Assembly (NCBI GenBank): GCA_902589795.1
Contig: CACIUJ010000006.1
Location: 1-47,447, forward strand
Source: an uncultured Pelagibacteraceae bacterium
GTDB taxonomy: Bacteria > Pseudomonadota > Alphaproteobacteria > Pelagibacterales > Pelagibacteraceae
Reading direction: 5' to 3'
Length of the DNA: 47,447 nt
The translations under genes were made by a program, and so were the position numbers. The notes beneath the pieces are model-generated. The model had not been told where the DNA came from. It did not search any database and saw nothing but the letters and a program-made list of their open reading frames with translations. This document shows, piece after piece, positions 37,508-46,781 of this stretch; positions within the stretch are counted from its first letter, which is position 1, and each line of letters begins with the position of its first letter.

Positions 37508-38224
37508 ATGCTATTTTTTAAAACATTCATAAAATTTCTATCTACTAAAATTGTAACTTTAAAGTTTTTGGAAAGACTTTCCCAGAACATAATTTGGAGA
37601 AAAATAATGGCAAAGAAAAGACCAAAAATTGTTTCAAGTGCAAATGGAAAACTAAATGCAGAATCGTGGGATAAGTTATTGAGACACAAGGTTTGGGACA
37701 AAGTTCCGGAGCATATTGATGCCAATAAAGATGTTTTGTACATGGAGTTTGGTGTATGGAAAGGCGACTCAATAAAATACTTTGCTGAAAAATTTAAAAG
37801 CCAAAATTCAGAATTTTATGGATTTGATACTTTTACTGGAATGCCTGAAGGCTGGAGACATATGCAAAAAGGTCATTACGACCTCTCTGGAAACACACCC
37901 GATGTAAAAGATAATAGAATAAAATTTATTAAAGGTTTGTTTCAAGAATCTCTTCCAGGATTTTTAAAAAATTTAAAACAAAATTCTAAAGATAAAATTA
38001 TAATAGTCCATCTAGATGCAGTTTTACATTCTTCAACTTTGTTTACTTTGTTTAAATTAGATGAATATATTAATAGTTATTATTTTATATTTGATCAACT
38101 AGGCACTGACGAGTGTCGTGCCTTCAATAGCTTTAACGAAGCAAAAACAAAAGATTATGATTTATATTTAGCTAGCATGTGGAACTATGGTCCCGAGGTA
38201 GTTTTTGGAAAGTATAAAAATTAG
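37508..38224 (+). CDS. Class I SAM-dependent methyltransferase (TylF-like)
   Basis: A 238-aa protein with the SAM-binding glycine motif in modified form, EFGVWKGDS at residues 80-88, followed by the second acidic residue in YGFDTFTGMPEGW. The TylF/macrocin O-methyltransferase-like group often methylates sugar hydroxyls in surface glycans. The N-terminal 35 residues are basic and hydrophobic (LFFKTFIKFLSTKIV) and may be a loose extension: the Met at residue 34 is a possible alternative start. It stands between the divergent acyltransferase and tRNA-Arg, completing the accessory block. Substrate unknown. Confidence 0.75.
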   Translation: MLFFKTFIKFLSTKIVTLKFLERLSQNIIWRKIMAKKRPKIVSSANGKLNAESWDKLLRHKVWDKVPEHIDANKDVLYMEFGVWKGDSIKYFAEKFKSQNSEFYGFDTFTGMPEGWRHMQKGHYDLSGNTPDVKDNRIKFIKGLFQESLPGFLKNLKQNSKDKIIIVHLDAVLHSSTLFTLFKLDEYINSYYFIFDQLGTDECRAFNSFNEAKTKDYDLYLASMWNYGPEVVFGKYKN

Positions 38225-38252
38225 TTTCTTTCAAATTAAAGTAAATAATATA

Positions 38253-38329
38253 TGGTGCGCCCGGAAGGAGTTGAACCCTCAACCTTCTGGTCCGAAGCCA
38301 GACGCTCTATCCAGTTGAGCTACGAGCGC
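38253..38329 (-). tRNA. tRNA-Arg (anticodon TCG)
   Basis: A 77-nt cloverleaf on the minus strand: GCGCTCG...CGGGCGC acceptor stem (one T-G pair) with encoded CCA at 38253-38255. The anticodon arm TCTGG-CTTCGGA-CCAGA gives TCG, reading CGN arginine codons. D-arm AGCTCAACTGGATAGAGC and T-arm GGGTTCAACTCC are standard. Its 3' end points to the accessory block on its left, the side where tRNA-targeted islands insert. Confidence 0.95.
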
Positions 38330-38352
38330 TTTAATATATAATTTATACAATA

Positions 38353-38358
38353 TATAAA
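38353..38358 (+). promoter_or_regulatory. -10 element placed for a leaderless rluD transcript
   Basis: TATAAA ends 7 nt before the rluD ATG at 38366, so transcription would begin at the start codon. The sequence is pure A/T here and has no Shine-Dalgarno. Supported only by its fit with the same arrangement at ispB and aroC. Confidence 0.3.
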
Positions 38359-38365
38359 ATATTTT

Positions 38366-39349
38366 ATGAATGAAAAAATTTATAATTATAATGTTTTCGC
38401 CAAATATAACGAAAGTAGAATTGATAAATTTTTGCAATCACATTCAGATAAAACAAGTAGAACTAAAATTCAAAATTTAATTCGTGAAGGTTTCGTTAAA
38501 TTAAACGATAAAACAATTAAAGAAGTATCCAAAAAAATAAAAACAAACGATAAAATTAGAATTATATTTCCTCCTCCAAAAGAAACTCATATTAGACCTC
38601 AAAAAATACCGCTGGATATTTTATATGATGACAATGATATAGTAATAATCAATAAACCCCCTGGACTTGTAGTTCATCCAGGCGCAGGAAATCATGATCG
38701 TACATTAGTAAATGCTTTATTGTTTCACTATAATAAAAAACTTTCAAGCATTGGTGGAAAATTAAGACCAGGAATAGTTCATAGAATAGATAAAGATACG
38801 AGCGGAATAATTGTAGTAGCAAAAAATGACATAGCTCATAATAATTTATCAAAACAATTTAGCTCTCATACAATCAAAAGAACTTATGAAGCTTTGGTCT
38901 GGGGTTCTTTAAAACCTAAAAATGGAAAGATAAATGAAAGAATTGGAAGAAATATTAAAAATAGACAACTTATGTCAGTCAGAAAAAATACTGGAAAGGT
39001 GGCAATCACAAATTATAAGACTTTAGAAATTTTTCAAAATTCTAGCTTACCTAAAATAAGTTTAATTGAATGCAAGCTTGAAACCGGTAGAACGCACCAA
39101 ATAAGAGTTCACATGAGCTTTAAAGGAAATCCTATTCTTGGAGATAAGTCTTATGGAAAATCCAAAGAAAAATTTAAAAAAATTGATGGCAAAGTAGAAA
39201 AACAAATAAAAAACTTTAATCGACAGGCTTTGCACGCAAAAAGTTTGGGTTTTATTCATCCCAAAAATAATAAAGAATTTTTTTTCGAAGCAAAAAAACC
39301 AAAAGATTTTGAAACTCTTGTTAAAACCCTTAAAAAAGCTAGTTTTTAG
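38366..39349 (+). CDS. rluD: 23S rRNA pseudouridine synthase, RluD type
   Basis: Converts uridines of helix 69 of 23S rRNA (1911/1915/1917 in E. coli numbering) to pseudouridine. At 327 aa it has an N-terminal S4 RNA-binding domain (about 18-75) and the RluA catalytic domain with HRIDKDTSG, catalytic Asp142. VVHPGAGNHDRTLVNALL is typical of RluD rather than RluA/RluC. CKLETGRTHQIRVHM follows. It precedes rpoH by 45 bp on the same strand, a frequent alphaproteobacterial neighbourhood. Confidence 0.92.
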   Translation: MNEKIYNYNVFAKYNESRIDKFLQSHSDKTSRTKIQNLIREGFVKLNDKTIKEVSKKIKTNDKIRIIFPPPKETHIRPQKIPLDILYDDNDIVIINKPPGLVVHPGAGNHDRTLVNALLFHYNKKLSSIGGKLRPGIVHRIDKDTSGIIVVAKNDIAHNNLSKQFSSHTIKRTYEALVWGSLKPKNGKINERIGRNIKNRQLMSVRKNTGKVAITNYKTLEIFQNSSLPKISLIECKLETGRTHQIRVHMSFKGNPILGDKSYGKSKEKFKKIDGKVEKQIKNFNRQALHAKSLGFIHPKNNKEFFFEAKKPKDFETLVKTLKKASF

Positions 39350-39394
39350 AAGTCTTGTAATTGCCATTATTTAATAATACATATCCCTCACACA

Positions 39395-40294
39395 ATGAAT
39401 TCAAGAACTAGAGATGTAAATTTACCAACAATACAATTAGAGGGTAGTTTATCTAATTACCTCTCTCAAATAAAAAAATTTCCTATGCTTACGGCAGAAG
39501 AAGAATACATGCTTGCAAAAAGTTGGCAGGATAGAGGAAATTTAAAATCAGCACAAAAATTAGTAACAAGTCACTTAAGATTAGTTGCAAAAATAGCTAT
39601 GGGATACAGAGGTTACGGATTGCCTATTAGCGAATTAGTTTCAGAGGGAAATATTGGTTTGATGCAGGCTGTAAAAAAATTTGATCCTGAAAAAGGTTTT
39701 AGACTCGCGACATATGCGATGTGGTGGATAAAAGCGTCTATACAAGAATATATTTTAAGGTCATGGAGTCTAGTAAAAATGGGAACAACGACAGCTCAAA
39801 AAAAACTCTTCTTTAATTTAAAAAAAATAAAAAACCAATTATCAGCCTCAAATACAGGAGATATGAATCCAGAACACGTTAACGAAATATCAAAAAGATT
39901 AAATGTTAAAAAAGATGAAGTTATTTCAATGAACAGAAGAATGTATGGTAAAGAAAAATCATTAAACGCACCCATAAAAGATGATGATGCCACTGAATGG
40001 CAGGACTGGATTGTGGATAATAGTTTAGACCAAGAGCTAAAATTATCTCAACAACAAGAGTTAGAAGAAAGAAAAAAATTAATGAATGAATCTTTAGGCA
40101 TACTAAATGATAGAGAAAAACAAATATTGGTAGCTCGAAAATTATCTGAAAACGCTTCAACTTTAGAAGATTTAAGTAAAAAATATAAAATAAGCAGAGA
40201 AAGAATTAGGCAAATTGAGACAAAAGCTTTTGAAAAACTTCAAAAAGCAATGCTTAATGCATCTAAATCAAAAAATTTACTTCCAAAAAATTAA
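39395..40294 (+). CDS. rpoH: RNA polymerase sigma-32 factor
   Basis: Directs RNA polymerase to heat-shock and related stress promoters. At 299 aa it has region 1.2/2 ([90 protein letters not shown] in order), and the sigma-32-specific RpoH box [12 protein letters not shown] just after. Region 4 ends with a helix-turn-helix, [18 protein letters not shown]. The ATG at 39395 has no Shine-Dalgarno (CCCTCACACA precedes it), and a TAATAC -10 candidate lies 14 nt upstream. The stop is shared with purA in TTAA at 40291-40294. Confidence 0.95.
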   Translation: MNSRTRDVNLPTIQLEGSLSNYLSQIKKFPMLTAEEEYMLAKSWQDRGNLKSAQKLVTSHLRLVAKIAMGYRGYGLPISELVSEGNIGLMQAVKKFDPEKGFRLATYAMWWIKASIQEYILRSWSLVKMGTTTAQKKLFFNLKKIKNQLSASNTGDMNPEHVNEISKRLNVKKDEVISMNRRMYGKEKSLNAPIKDDDATEWQDWIVDNSLDQELKLSQQQELEERKKLMNESLGILNDREKQILVARKLSENASTLEDLSKKYKISRERIRQIETKAFEKLQKAMLNASKSKNLLPKN

Positions 40295-41583
40295 TTTCCA
40301 AAAGGATTTTCCAAAAGAATTGTATCTTCTCTTTCGGGGCTTGTTGAAATACTTGAAATTTTAACACCTACAAAATCTTCTATAGCATGAATGTATTTTT
40401 TGGCATTATCTGGAAGCTCTTCCAAATTTCTAATACCTTTGGTTGAACTTTTCCATCCTGAAAATGTTTTATAAATAGGTTTAACTTTTAATTGATCTTC
40501 TGTGGATGCAGGCAAATGGTCTATTTTTTTTCCATTAATTTCATATTCAGTGCACATTTTAATTTCCGCTAATTCGTCTAATACGTCTAATTTTGTAAGC
40601 GCTATAGCGTCTATACCAGATATTTTTGTGCTCTGTCTTACAAGGATGCCATCAAACCAACCACATCTTCTTTTTCTACTAGTGACTGTTCCAAATTCTT
40701 TTCCTTTTTCTCCTAATAATTTTCCAATTTCATTATTTAATTCAGTTGGAAATGGTCCTTCCCCCACTCTTGTTGTATAAGCTTTTGTTATACCTAAAAC
40801 ATAATCAATAGTATTTGGCCCACAACCTGAACCGATGGCGGCAGACGCAGACACTGTATTAGAAGAAGTAACAAACGGATATGTGCCGTGATCTACATCC
40901 AATAAAATACCTTGGGCTCCTTCAAATAATATTTTTTTCTGTTTTGATTTATATTCATCTATTTTTTTCCATACAGGTTTTGAAAATTTCAATATTTCAG
41001 GAGCTATTTGCAATAATTCTTTTTTTAGATTATCTTTTTTAAATATTTTTTTTCCTAAACCTTGTCTTATTGAATTATGATGAGCGAGAGCAATTTCCAA
41101 TCTATTATTCAAATTTTTTTCAGAAGCTAAATCCATAACTTTAATAGATCTTCTTCCAACTTTATCTTCGTAGGCTGGCCCAATTCCTCTTCTTGTCGTT
41201 CCAATTTTAGATTTACCAGCAGCATCTTCACGTATTTCATCCATTTCTTTATGAAAAGGAAGAATAAGATTTGCCGACTCAGAGAGTATTAAATTATTTT
41301 CATCTATATTCACACCCTTAGATTTAATTTCTTTTATTTCATCAAGTAATGCCCATGGGTCTACAACAACACCATTTCCAATTACTGAAATTTTATTTTT
41401 TCTCACTATGCCAGATGGTAACAACCTAAGCTTATATGTAACTCCATTTACAACCAAAGTATGGCCAGCGTTATGACCTCCCTGGAAACGAACAACTATG
41501 TCAGCTTCGCTAGAAAGCCAATCGACAATCTTTCCTTTTCCTTCGTCACCCCATTGAGACCCAACAACAACTACATTTTTCAT
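40291..41583 (-). CDS. purA: Adenylosuccinate synthetase
   Basis: First committed step from IMP to AMP: IMP + aspartate + GTP to adenylosuccinate. At 430 aa it has the N-terminal P-loop-like [65 protein letters not shown] (in parts) and GVGPFPTEL-like GEGPFPTEL. Start ATG 41583 overlaps the end of thiD by one base, making a purA-thiD-glmM-folP-ftsH-tilS leftward run with gaps of 0-10 bp. Confidence 0.97.
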   Translation of the reverse strand: MKNVVVVGSQWGDEGKGKIVDWLSSEADIVVRFQGGHNAGHTLVVNGVTYKLRLLPSGIVRKNKISVIGNGVVVDPWALLDEIKEIKSKGVNIDENNLILSESANLILPFHKEMDEIREDAAGKSKIGTTRRGIGPAYEDKVGRRSIKVMDLASEKNLNNRLEIALAHHNSIRQGLGKKIFKKDNLKKELLQIAPEILKFSKPVWKKIDEYKSKQKKILFEGAQGILLDVDHGTYPFVTSSNTVSASAAIGSGCGPNTIDYVLGITKAYTTRVGEGPFPTELNNEIGKLLGEKGKEFGTVTSRKRRCGWFDGILVRQSTKISGIDAIALTKLDVLDELAEIKMCTEYEINGKKIDHLPASTEDQLKVKPIYKTFSGWKSSTKGIRNLEELPDNAKKYIHAIEDFVGVKISSISTSPEREDTILLENPFGN

Positions 41584-42395
41584 TATCTAAATTTTTTATC
41601 TATTAATATTGAATTTAAATGGTTTATAGGACCGTGTCCTTTTCCATAATTAAGGTTAGATCCTATTGCCTGGTTAACATATTTAATTCCCAACTCACAG
41701 GATTTCTTTAAAGGTTTTCCACATGATAGAAAAGTTGTGATTGCACTTGATAAAGCGCAACCTGTTCCATGGGTATTTCTCGTATTAATTTTTTTGTTTT
41801 TAAAAATTTTTACTTCTTTTCTATTCAATAAGATATCCTCTATATACTTAGTTTTTTTGTGACCACCTTTAACCAAAACATTTTTTGCTCCTAATTGAAG
41901 CAGAATATTGCCAGCACGAATCATGTCTTTTAAATTTTTTATTTTTGTATTTGTTAAAATTTCAGCTTCAGGAATATTAGGTGTTATGAGGTAAATTTCT
42001 TTAATCAGTTTTTTTTTCAAAACTTTAATTGCTGATTTATTAATTAATCTAGTACCTCCTTTTGCAACCATAACGGGGTCAAGAACAATCTTGGAGGTTT
42101 TAACTTTTTTTAGTGCTTTTAAAACAGATTGAATTACCTGAGAAGAATGAAGCATTCCAATTTTCACGCCGTTTGGCTTTATATCTTTGCACGTAAATAA
42201 AATTTGTTTTTCAATTTCTATAGGATTAATAGAAATAACTGAGTTTACTCCTGTCGTATTCTGGGCTGTAATTGCAGTAACAGCTGTCATTGCATAACCT
42301 CCTAAAGCAGTAACTGTCTTAATATCAGCTTGAATCCCAGCGCCTCCGGAAGAGTCAGATCCTGCTATTATTAAAATTTTAGATTTAGGTTTCAA
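41583..42395 (-). CDS. thiD: Hydroxymethylpyrimidine/phosphomethylpyrimidine kinase
   Basis: Phosphorylates HMP and HMP-P to HMP-PP for thiamine synthesis. At 270 aa it has the ribokinase-fold marks [39 protein letters not shown] and the C-terminal [17 protein letters not shown] anion hole. No thiC or thiE is nearby, so it may mainly salvage imported HMP, a pattern described for SAR11 cells; inference here. It precedes purA (1-base overlap) and follows glmM by 3 bp. Confidence 0.93.
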   Translation of the reverse strand: MKPKSKILIIAGSDSSGGAGIQADIKTVTALGGYAMTAVTAITAQNTTGVNSVISINPIEIEKQILFTCKDIKPNGVKIGMLHSSQVIQSVLKALKKVKTSKIVLDPVMVAKGGTRLINKSAIKVLKKKLIKEIYLITPNIPEAEILTNTKIKNLKDMIRAGNILLQLGAKNVLVKGGHKKTKYIEDILLNRKEVKIFKNKKINTRNTHGTGCALSSAITTFLSCGKPLKKSCELGIKYVNQAIGSNLNYGKGHGPINHLNSILIDKKFR

Positions 42396-42398
42396 TTT

Positions 42399-43730
42399 TT
42401 ACTTTATTGATCGTTTAATTATTTTAATACATTTTAAAATCAAGTTCTTATTATATGATTCACCCATAATTCTTATCTTCGGTTCTGTTCCTGACTTTCT
42501 GATCAATAATCTTCCGTGTCCATTCATTAGTTTGTTGGCTTTTTTAATTGCTTTTTTACTTTTATTTTTACTAATAATATTTTTGTTTTTAACTATTACA
42601 TTTTCTAATATTTGTGGCAAAGGTTTAAAAACGTTAAGCAGTTCACTAGCTTTATTCCCTTTTCTTAAAGAAAAAAGTACTTCTAAAGCAACCATTAAAC
42701 CATCACCAGTAGTTGCAAATTTTCCAAGAATTATATGTCCAGATTGTTCACCACCAAGATTAAAGTTCATTTTTTTCATTTTTTCTTTAACATACCTATC
42801 ACCTACATTGGATCTAAAAAATTTTATTTTTTTACTTTTTAAAAAACTTTCTAAGCCATAATTAGACATTAAAGTTCCAATTACCCCACCCTTCAAAATT
42901 TTTTTTGATTTCCATCTTCGTGCAAGCATTGCGATAATCTGGTCTCCGTCAATAATTTTACCTTTTTCATCACACATAATAATTCTGTCAGCATCGCCAT
43001 CGAAGGAAATGCCAACTTGGGCTTTATTTTTTTTTACGGATGACTGAATTTTCATTGGATATGTAGATCCACATTTATCATTAATATTTAGCCCATTTGG
43101 TTTTGTACCCATGCAGAAAACTTTTGCTCCAAGACTTTTTAGTAATTTAGGAGCTGCTATATATCCAGCTCCATTTGCACAATCTAAAACTATCTTTGTA
43201 TTTTTTAAATTAAAATTTTTAGGAAAATTTTTCTTTAATATTTCTATATATCTATCATTTCCATCTTCTAATCTTTTAACTCTGCCTAGCATCTTAGGAT
43301 TTGAAAGTTGTTTTGTGTTTTTTGCATCAATTAATTTTTCAATTTTTTTTTCTATTTTGTCTGATAGTTTCATGCCGTCAGGACCGAACAATTTAAGTCC
43401 ATTGTCATAATAAGGATTGTGGGATGCTGTTATCATAATCCCCATATTTGCCTTCATTAATCTTGTTAACATTGCTAGCCCATTTGTTGGTAAAGGACCT
43501 AAAGTAAACACGTGCATTCCGCCTGAAACTAAACCAGAAACTAAAGCCGGCTCTAATGTATACCCGGACAATCTCGTGTCTTTAGCAATTATCGCTGTCT
43601 GCTTTGTTTTTTTAAGATTTTTAAAATAGGTTCCAGCAGCCAAACCAAATTTAAAAAATTTTTCTCCTGTTATATTTCCTTGGTTGACGGTACCTCTAAT
43701 ACCATCTGTTCCAAAATATTTATTTCCCAT
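42399..43730 (-). CDS. glmM: Phosphoglucosamine mutase
   Basis: Interconverts glucosamine 6- and 1-phosphate on the way to UDP-GlcNAc for peptidoglycan and lipopolysaccharide. At 443 aa it has the N-terminal FGTDGIRGTVN, the phosphoserine loop TASHNPYYDNG with Ser103, the metal loop DGDADRI, and the sugar-binding GEQSGHI. The C-terminal phosphate loop is RKSGTEPKIRIMGE. It is 3 bp from folP and 3 bp from thiD; the folP-glmM pairing is very conserved. Its product could also feed the amino-sugar glycan cassette at 33-38 kb. Confidence 0.97.
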   Translation of the reverse strand: MGNKYFGTDGIRGTVNQGNITGEKFFKFGLAAGTYFKNLKKTKQTAIIAKDTRLSGYTLEPALVSGLVSGGMHVFTLGPLPTNGLAMLTRLMKANMGIMITASHNPYYDNGLKLFGPDGMKLSDKIEKKIEKLIDAKNTKQLSNPKMLGRVKRLEDGNDRYIEILKKNFPKNFNLKNTKIVLDCANGAGYIAAPKLLKSLGAKVFCMGTKPNGLNINDKCGSTYPMKIQSSVKKNKAQVGISFDGDADRIIMCDEKGKIIDGDQIIAMLARRWKSKKILKGGVIGTLMSNYGLESFLKSKKIKFFRSNVGDRYVKEKMKKMNFNLGGEQSGHIILGKFATTGDGLMVALEVLFSLRKGNKASELLNVFKPLPQILENVIVKNKNIISKNKSKKAIKKANKLMNGHGRLLIRKSGTEPKIRIMGESYNKNLILKCIKIIKRSIK

Positions 43731-43733
43731 GAA

Positions 43734-44813
43734 TTATTTTGTGTTTAAAATTTTACTAAAAACTAAAATTCCTTGTTTTATTTCTTTAACATTATGAACT
43801 CTGAATAGCTGAACTCCTTGTAAAAGTCCATACAACACTGATGATAGAGTTCCTCCTGTACGATCTTCTGTATCAAGTTTTGTTACTATATGTTCTATAA
43901 ATCTTTTTCTAGAAGTCCCTATAAGGATAGGACATCCTAAACTATGAAAAGTTGACAATTTAGATAATATTCTTAAATTGTGTTTCAAATTTTTTCCAAA
44001 ACCAATACCTGGGTCAATTATAATTGACTCTTTTTTAATTTTTTTTCTTATAAAAAAATTAATTTTTTTTTCAAAAAAATCAAAAATATCCAATAGCGCA
44101 TCATCATATTTTGGATTTTTTTGCATTGCGTCTGGCGTTCCTTGCATATGATGTAAAACGAAGGGTAAGTTTTTATATCTTTTTAAAATACCGATAGATT
44201 TTTTATCAAAATTAAAACCTGATACATCATTAATAATATCTACTCGATTTTTCAAACCTTTTTTCATTACATAAGATTTTCTTGTATCTAATGATAAAAT
44301 CATTTTTGGAAATTTTTTTTTTAAACTAGTTATAATTTTTTCTATTCTTTTCCATTCATCTTTTTCGTTTACCAAGATTGACCCAGGTCTAGTAGATTCT
44401 CCACCAACATCTATTATGGAAGCCCCATTTTTTTTCATAAGTTCTGTCTGTTTAATTGCATCTGATGCATTAAAAAATAAACCTCCGTCGGAAAAACTGT
44501 CTGGAGTGACATTGAGAATGCCCATGATATGGGTTTTTTTGAAATCAAGATTTAAAATATTTTTTCTTTTTGAAGTTATTTTTTTTAAATCACTTTTAAT
44601 AATAAAAAATATTTTTTTATCTAAGCTATTTATCTCATTAATAGAATAAAACTTACTTATGATTTTTTTTTTACTTTTTCTCTCAAAAACTTCTATTTGA
44701 TCAAATGCTATATTTGTATTACCTGCCAAAGGTAAGGCTTTTCCTTTTGAAATAATCTTTTTGGCATAACTTCCATAATAAAAATTACACGGACGTGTGT
44801 AATATTTTCGCAT
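43734..44813 (-). CDS. folP: Dihydropteroate synthase with N-terminal extension
   Basis: Joins p-aminobenzoate to the pterin pyrophosphate in folate synthesis; the sulfonamide target. The TIM-barrel begins near residue 95 (IMGILNVTPDSFSDGG) and continues with GASIIDVGGESTRPGS, ILSLDTRKS, INDVSGF, IIDPGIGFGKNLKHN and IGTSRKRFIEH. At 359 aa the protein is about 80 residues longer than the classical enzyme. The extra N-terminal 94 residues (starting MRKYYTRPCNFYYG) are a separate small region also seen in some alphaproteobacterial forms. It lies between ftsH (7 bp) and glmM (3 bp). Confidence 0.93.
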   Translation of the reverse strand: MRKYYTRPCNFYYGSYAKKIISKGKALPLAGNTNIAFDQIEVFERKSKKKIISKFYSINEINSLDKKIFFIIKSDLKKITSKRKNILNLDFKKTHIMGILNVTPDSFSDGGLFFNASDAIKQTELMKKNGASIIDVGGESTRPGSILVNEKDEWKRIEKIITSLKKKFPKMILSLDTRKSYVMKKGLKNRVDIINDVSGFNFDKKSIGILKRYKNLPFVLHHMQGTPDAMQKNPKYDDALLDIFDFFEKKINFFIRKKIKKESIIIDPGIGFGKNLKHNLRILSKLSTFHSLGCPILIGTSRKRFIEHIVTKLDTEDRTGGTLSSVLYGLLQGVQLFRVHNVKEIKQGILVFSKILNTK

Positions 44814-44820
44814 TTAAGAA

Positions 44821-46710
44821 CTAAAGGGCTGGCTTTGGCTTTAAACCCAAAGAACCAAGCGCGGAAGATTCTTCTTTTTTGGTAGAATCTTCATCTTTTG
44901 CTCGTTTTGGTTGGACATTTTTTAATATTAAATCTTTAATTTCTTCACCGCTTAAAGTCTCATAAACTAATAACGCTTTAGCCAATTTATGTAAATCATC
45001 TAATTTTTCAGTAAGAATTTTTTTTGCTCTTTCGTATCCCTTATCAACAATTCTTTTAACCTCTGCATCAACTTTTTTCGAAGTTTCTTCTGACATATGT
45101 TCCTGTCTTGTAATTTGCCTTCCAAGAAAAACTTCATCTTCGTTTGCTCCATAACTTAGAGGACCAAGGTCTTTACTCATACCAAATTTTGTAACCATAT
45201 CTTTTGCTAGCTTAGTTGCCATTTGAATATCTGATGACGCTCCAGATGTTACCTTGTCGTGTCCAAAAATCATTTCTTCTGCAACTCTACCGCCCATAGC
45301 TTTAGATATATTTGCTTCTAGATATTCTCTTGAATGAGAATATTTATCTCTTTCTGGTAATGTCCAAACTACTCCTAAAGCTCTACCCCTAGGTATGATG
45401 GTAGCTTTATGAATAGGATCAGAAGCGCTTTCGTTTAATGCGACTATAGCATGACCACCTTCATGGTAAGCTGTTAATTTTTTATCATCTTCTGTCATGA
45501 CCATAGATCTTCTTTCGGAACCCATCATTACTTTGTCTTTGGCTTCCTCAATATCTATCATGGTTACAATTCTTTTATTTTTTCTAGCTGCTAGCAACGC
45601 AGATTCATTAACTAAATTTGCAAGATCTGCTCCGGAGAAACCAGGGGTTCCTCTTGCAATAGTTCTTAATTTAACATCTGGCCCTATAGTAATTTTTTTA
45701 ATATGGACTTTTAAAATTGCTTCTCTACCTACAATATCAGGATTAGCAACAACCACCTGTCTATCAAATCTTCCCGGTCTAAGTAAAGCCGGGTCTAAAA
45801 CATCTGGTCTATTTGTTGCAGCAATTATGATCACGCCTTCGTTAGTATCGAAACCATCCATCTCTACTAATAATTGATTTAAAGTTTGTTCTCTTTCATC
45901 GTTTCCACCTCCAAGACCAGCTCCTCTACTTCTTCCAACAGCATCTATTTCGTCAATAAAAATTATGCATGGCGCATTTTTTTTTCCTTGTTCCATCATA
46001 TCTCTAACTCTTGAAGCTCCAACGCCGACGAACATTTCCACGAAATCAGATCCTGATATTGTAAAAAATGGAACGTTTGCTTCTCCAGCTATTGCTTTTG
46101 CTAGTAAAGTTTTTCCAGTTCCTGGTGGTCCTATTAACAAAGCCCCTTTTGGAATTTTTCCCCCAAGTCTTCTAAATTTTCTTGGATCTTTTAAGAACTC
46201 AACTATTTCTTCTACTTCTTCTTTTGCTTCATCTATTCCGGCAACATCATTGAATGTAACTTTTCCTCTAGCTTCTGATAACAATTTTGCTTTGGATCTT
46301 CCAAAACCCATTGCTCCACCTTTTCCACCTTGCATTTGTCGCATGAAAAATATCCAAACACCTATTAACAAAAGCATTGGAAACCATGACAAAAGTATAC
46401 CTAGTAAAGAAGGCATTTTGTCTTCTGTAGGAGTCGCAGTTATGCTCACTCCTTTTGCAGTTAATTTTTCAACTAAATTTGGATCATCTGGAGCATAAGT
46501 ATTAAAAACTGTACCATCAGATAGAACACCTTTTATTTCATTTCCTGTTATTTCTACTTGAACAATTCTTCCATCATCAAGATTTTTTAAAAAACTTGAA
46601 AAAGAAACTTGTTCCGAAACCATGGATTTTTTAGGATTTTGAAAAAGTTGAAATAAGCCTACCACAAGCAGGACTATTAAACCCCACATCATCAAGTTTT
46701 TCAAATTCAT
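44821..46710 (-). CDS. ftsH: ATP-dependent zinc metalloprotease FtsH
   Basis: Membrane-anchored AAA+ protease degrading misassembled membrane proteins and regulators such as sigma-32 and LpxC. At 629 aa it has TM1 at about 6-20 ([15 protein letters not shown]), a periplasmic domain, TM2 near residue 105-125, Walker A GPPGTGKT at 194-201, second region of homology, and the zinc motif HEGGH at 416-420. It leads folP and glmM in the leftward operon. RpoH encoded 4.5 kb away is its classic substrate. No clear Shine-Dalgarno precedes the ATG. Confidence 0.98.
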   Translation of the reverse strand: MNLKNLMMWGLIVLLVVGLFQLFQNPKKSMVSEQVSFSSFLKNLDDGRIVQVEITGNEIKGVLSDGTVFNTYAPDDPNLVEKLTAKGVSITATPTEDKMPSLLGILLSWFPMLLLIGVWIFFMRQMQGGKGGAMGFGRSKAKLLSEARGKVTFNDVAGIDEAKEEVEEIVEFLKDPRKFRRLGGKIPKGALLIGPPGTGKTLLAKAIAGEANVPFFTISGSDFVEMFVGVGASRVRDMMEQGKKNAPCIIFIDEIDAVGRSRGAGLGGGNDEREQTLNQLLVEMDGFDTNEGVIIIAATNRPDVLDPALLRPGRFDRQVVVANPDIVGREAILKVHIKKITIGPDVKLRTIARGTPGFSGADLANLVNESALLAARKNKRIVTMIDIEEAKDKVMMGSERRSMVMTEDDKKLTAYHEGGHAIVALNESASDPIHKATIIPRGRALGVVWTLPERDKYSHSREYLEANISKAMGGRVAEEMIFGHDKVTSGASSDIQMATKLAKDMVTKFGMSKDLGPLSYGANEDEVFLGRQITRQEHMSEETSKKVDAEVKRIVDKGYERAKKILTEKLDDLHKLAKALLVYETLSGEEIKDLILKNVQPKRAKDEDSTKKEESSALGSLGLKPKPAL

Positions 46711-46781
46711 ATAGTATTAAAGATAAGCATTATTTTTAACTAAACAAGTGTCTATTTGTCTTAATAAATTTATAATATTAC

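Noticed and set aside
37492-37772. Minus-strand open frames over the methyltransferase gene
   Set aside because: No motif, low-complexity hydrophobic content, and fully inside a gene with clear SAM-binding motifs on the plus strand.
41583-42395. Thiamine (TPP) riboswitch near thiD
   Set aside because: thiD is internal to a tightly packed operon with a 3-bp gap to glmM, so there is no leader that could hold one.
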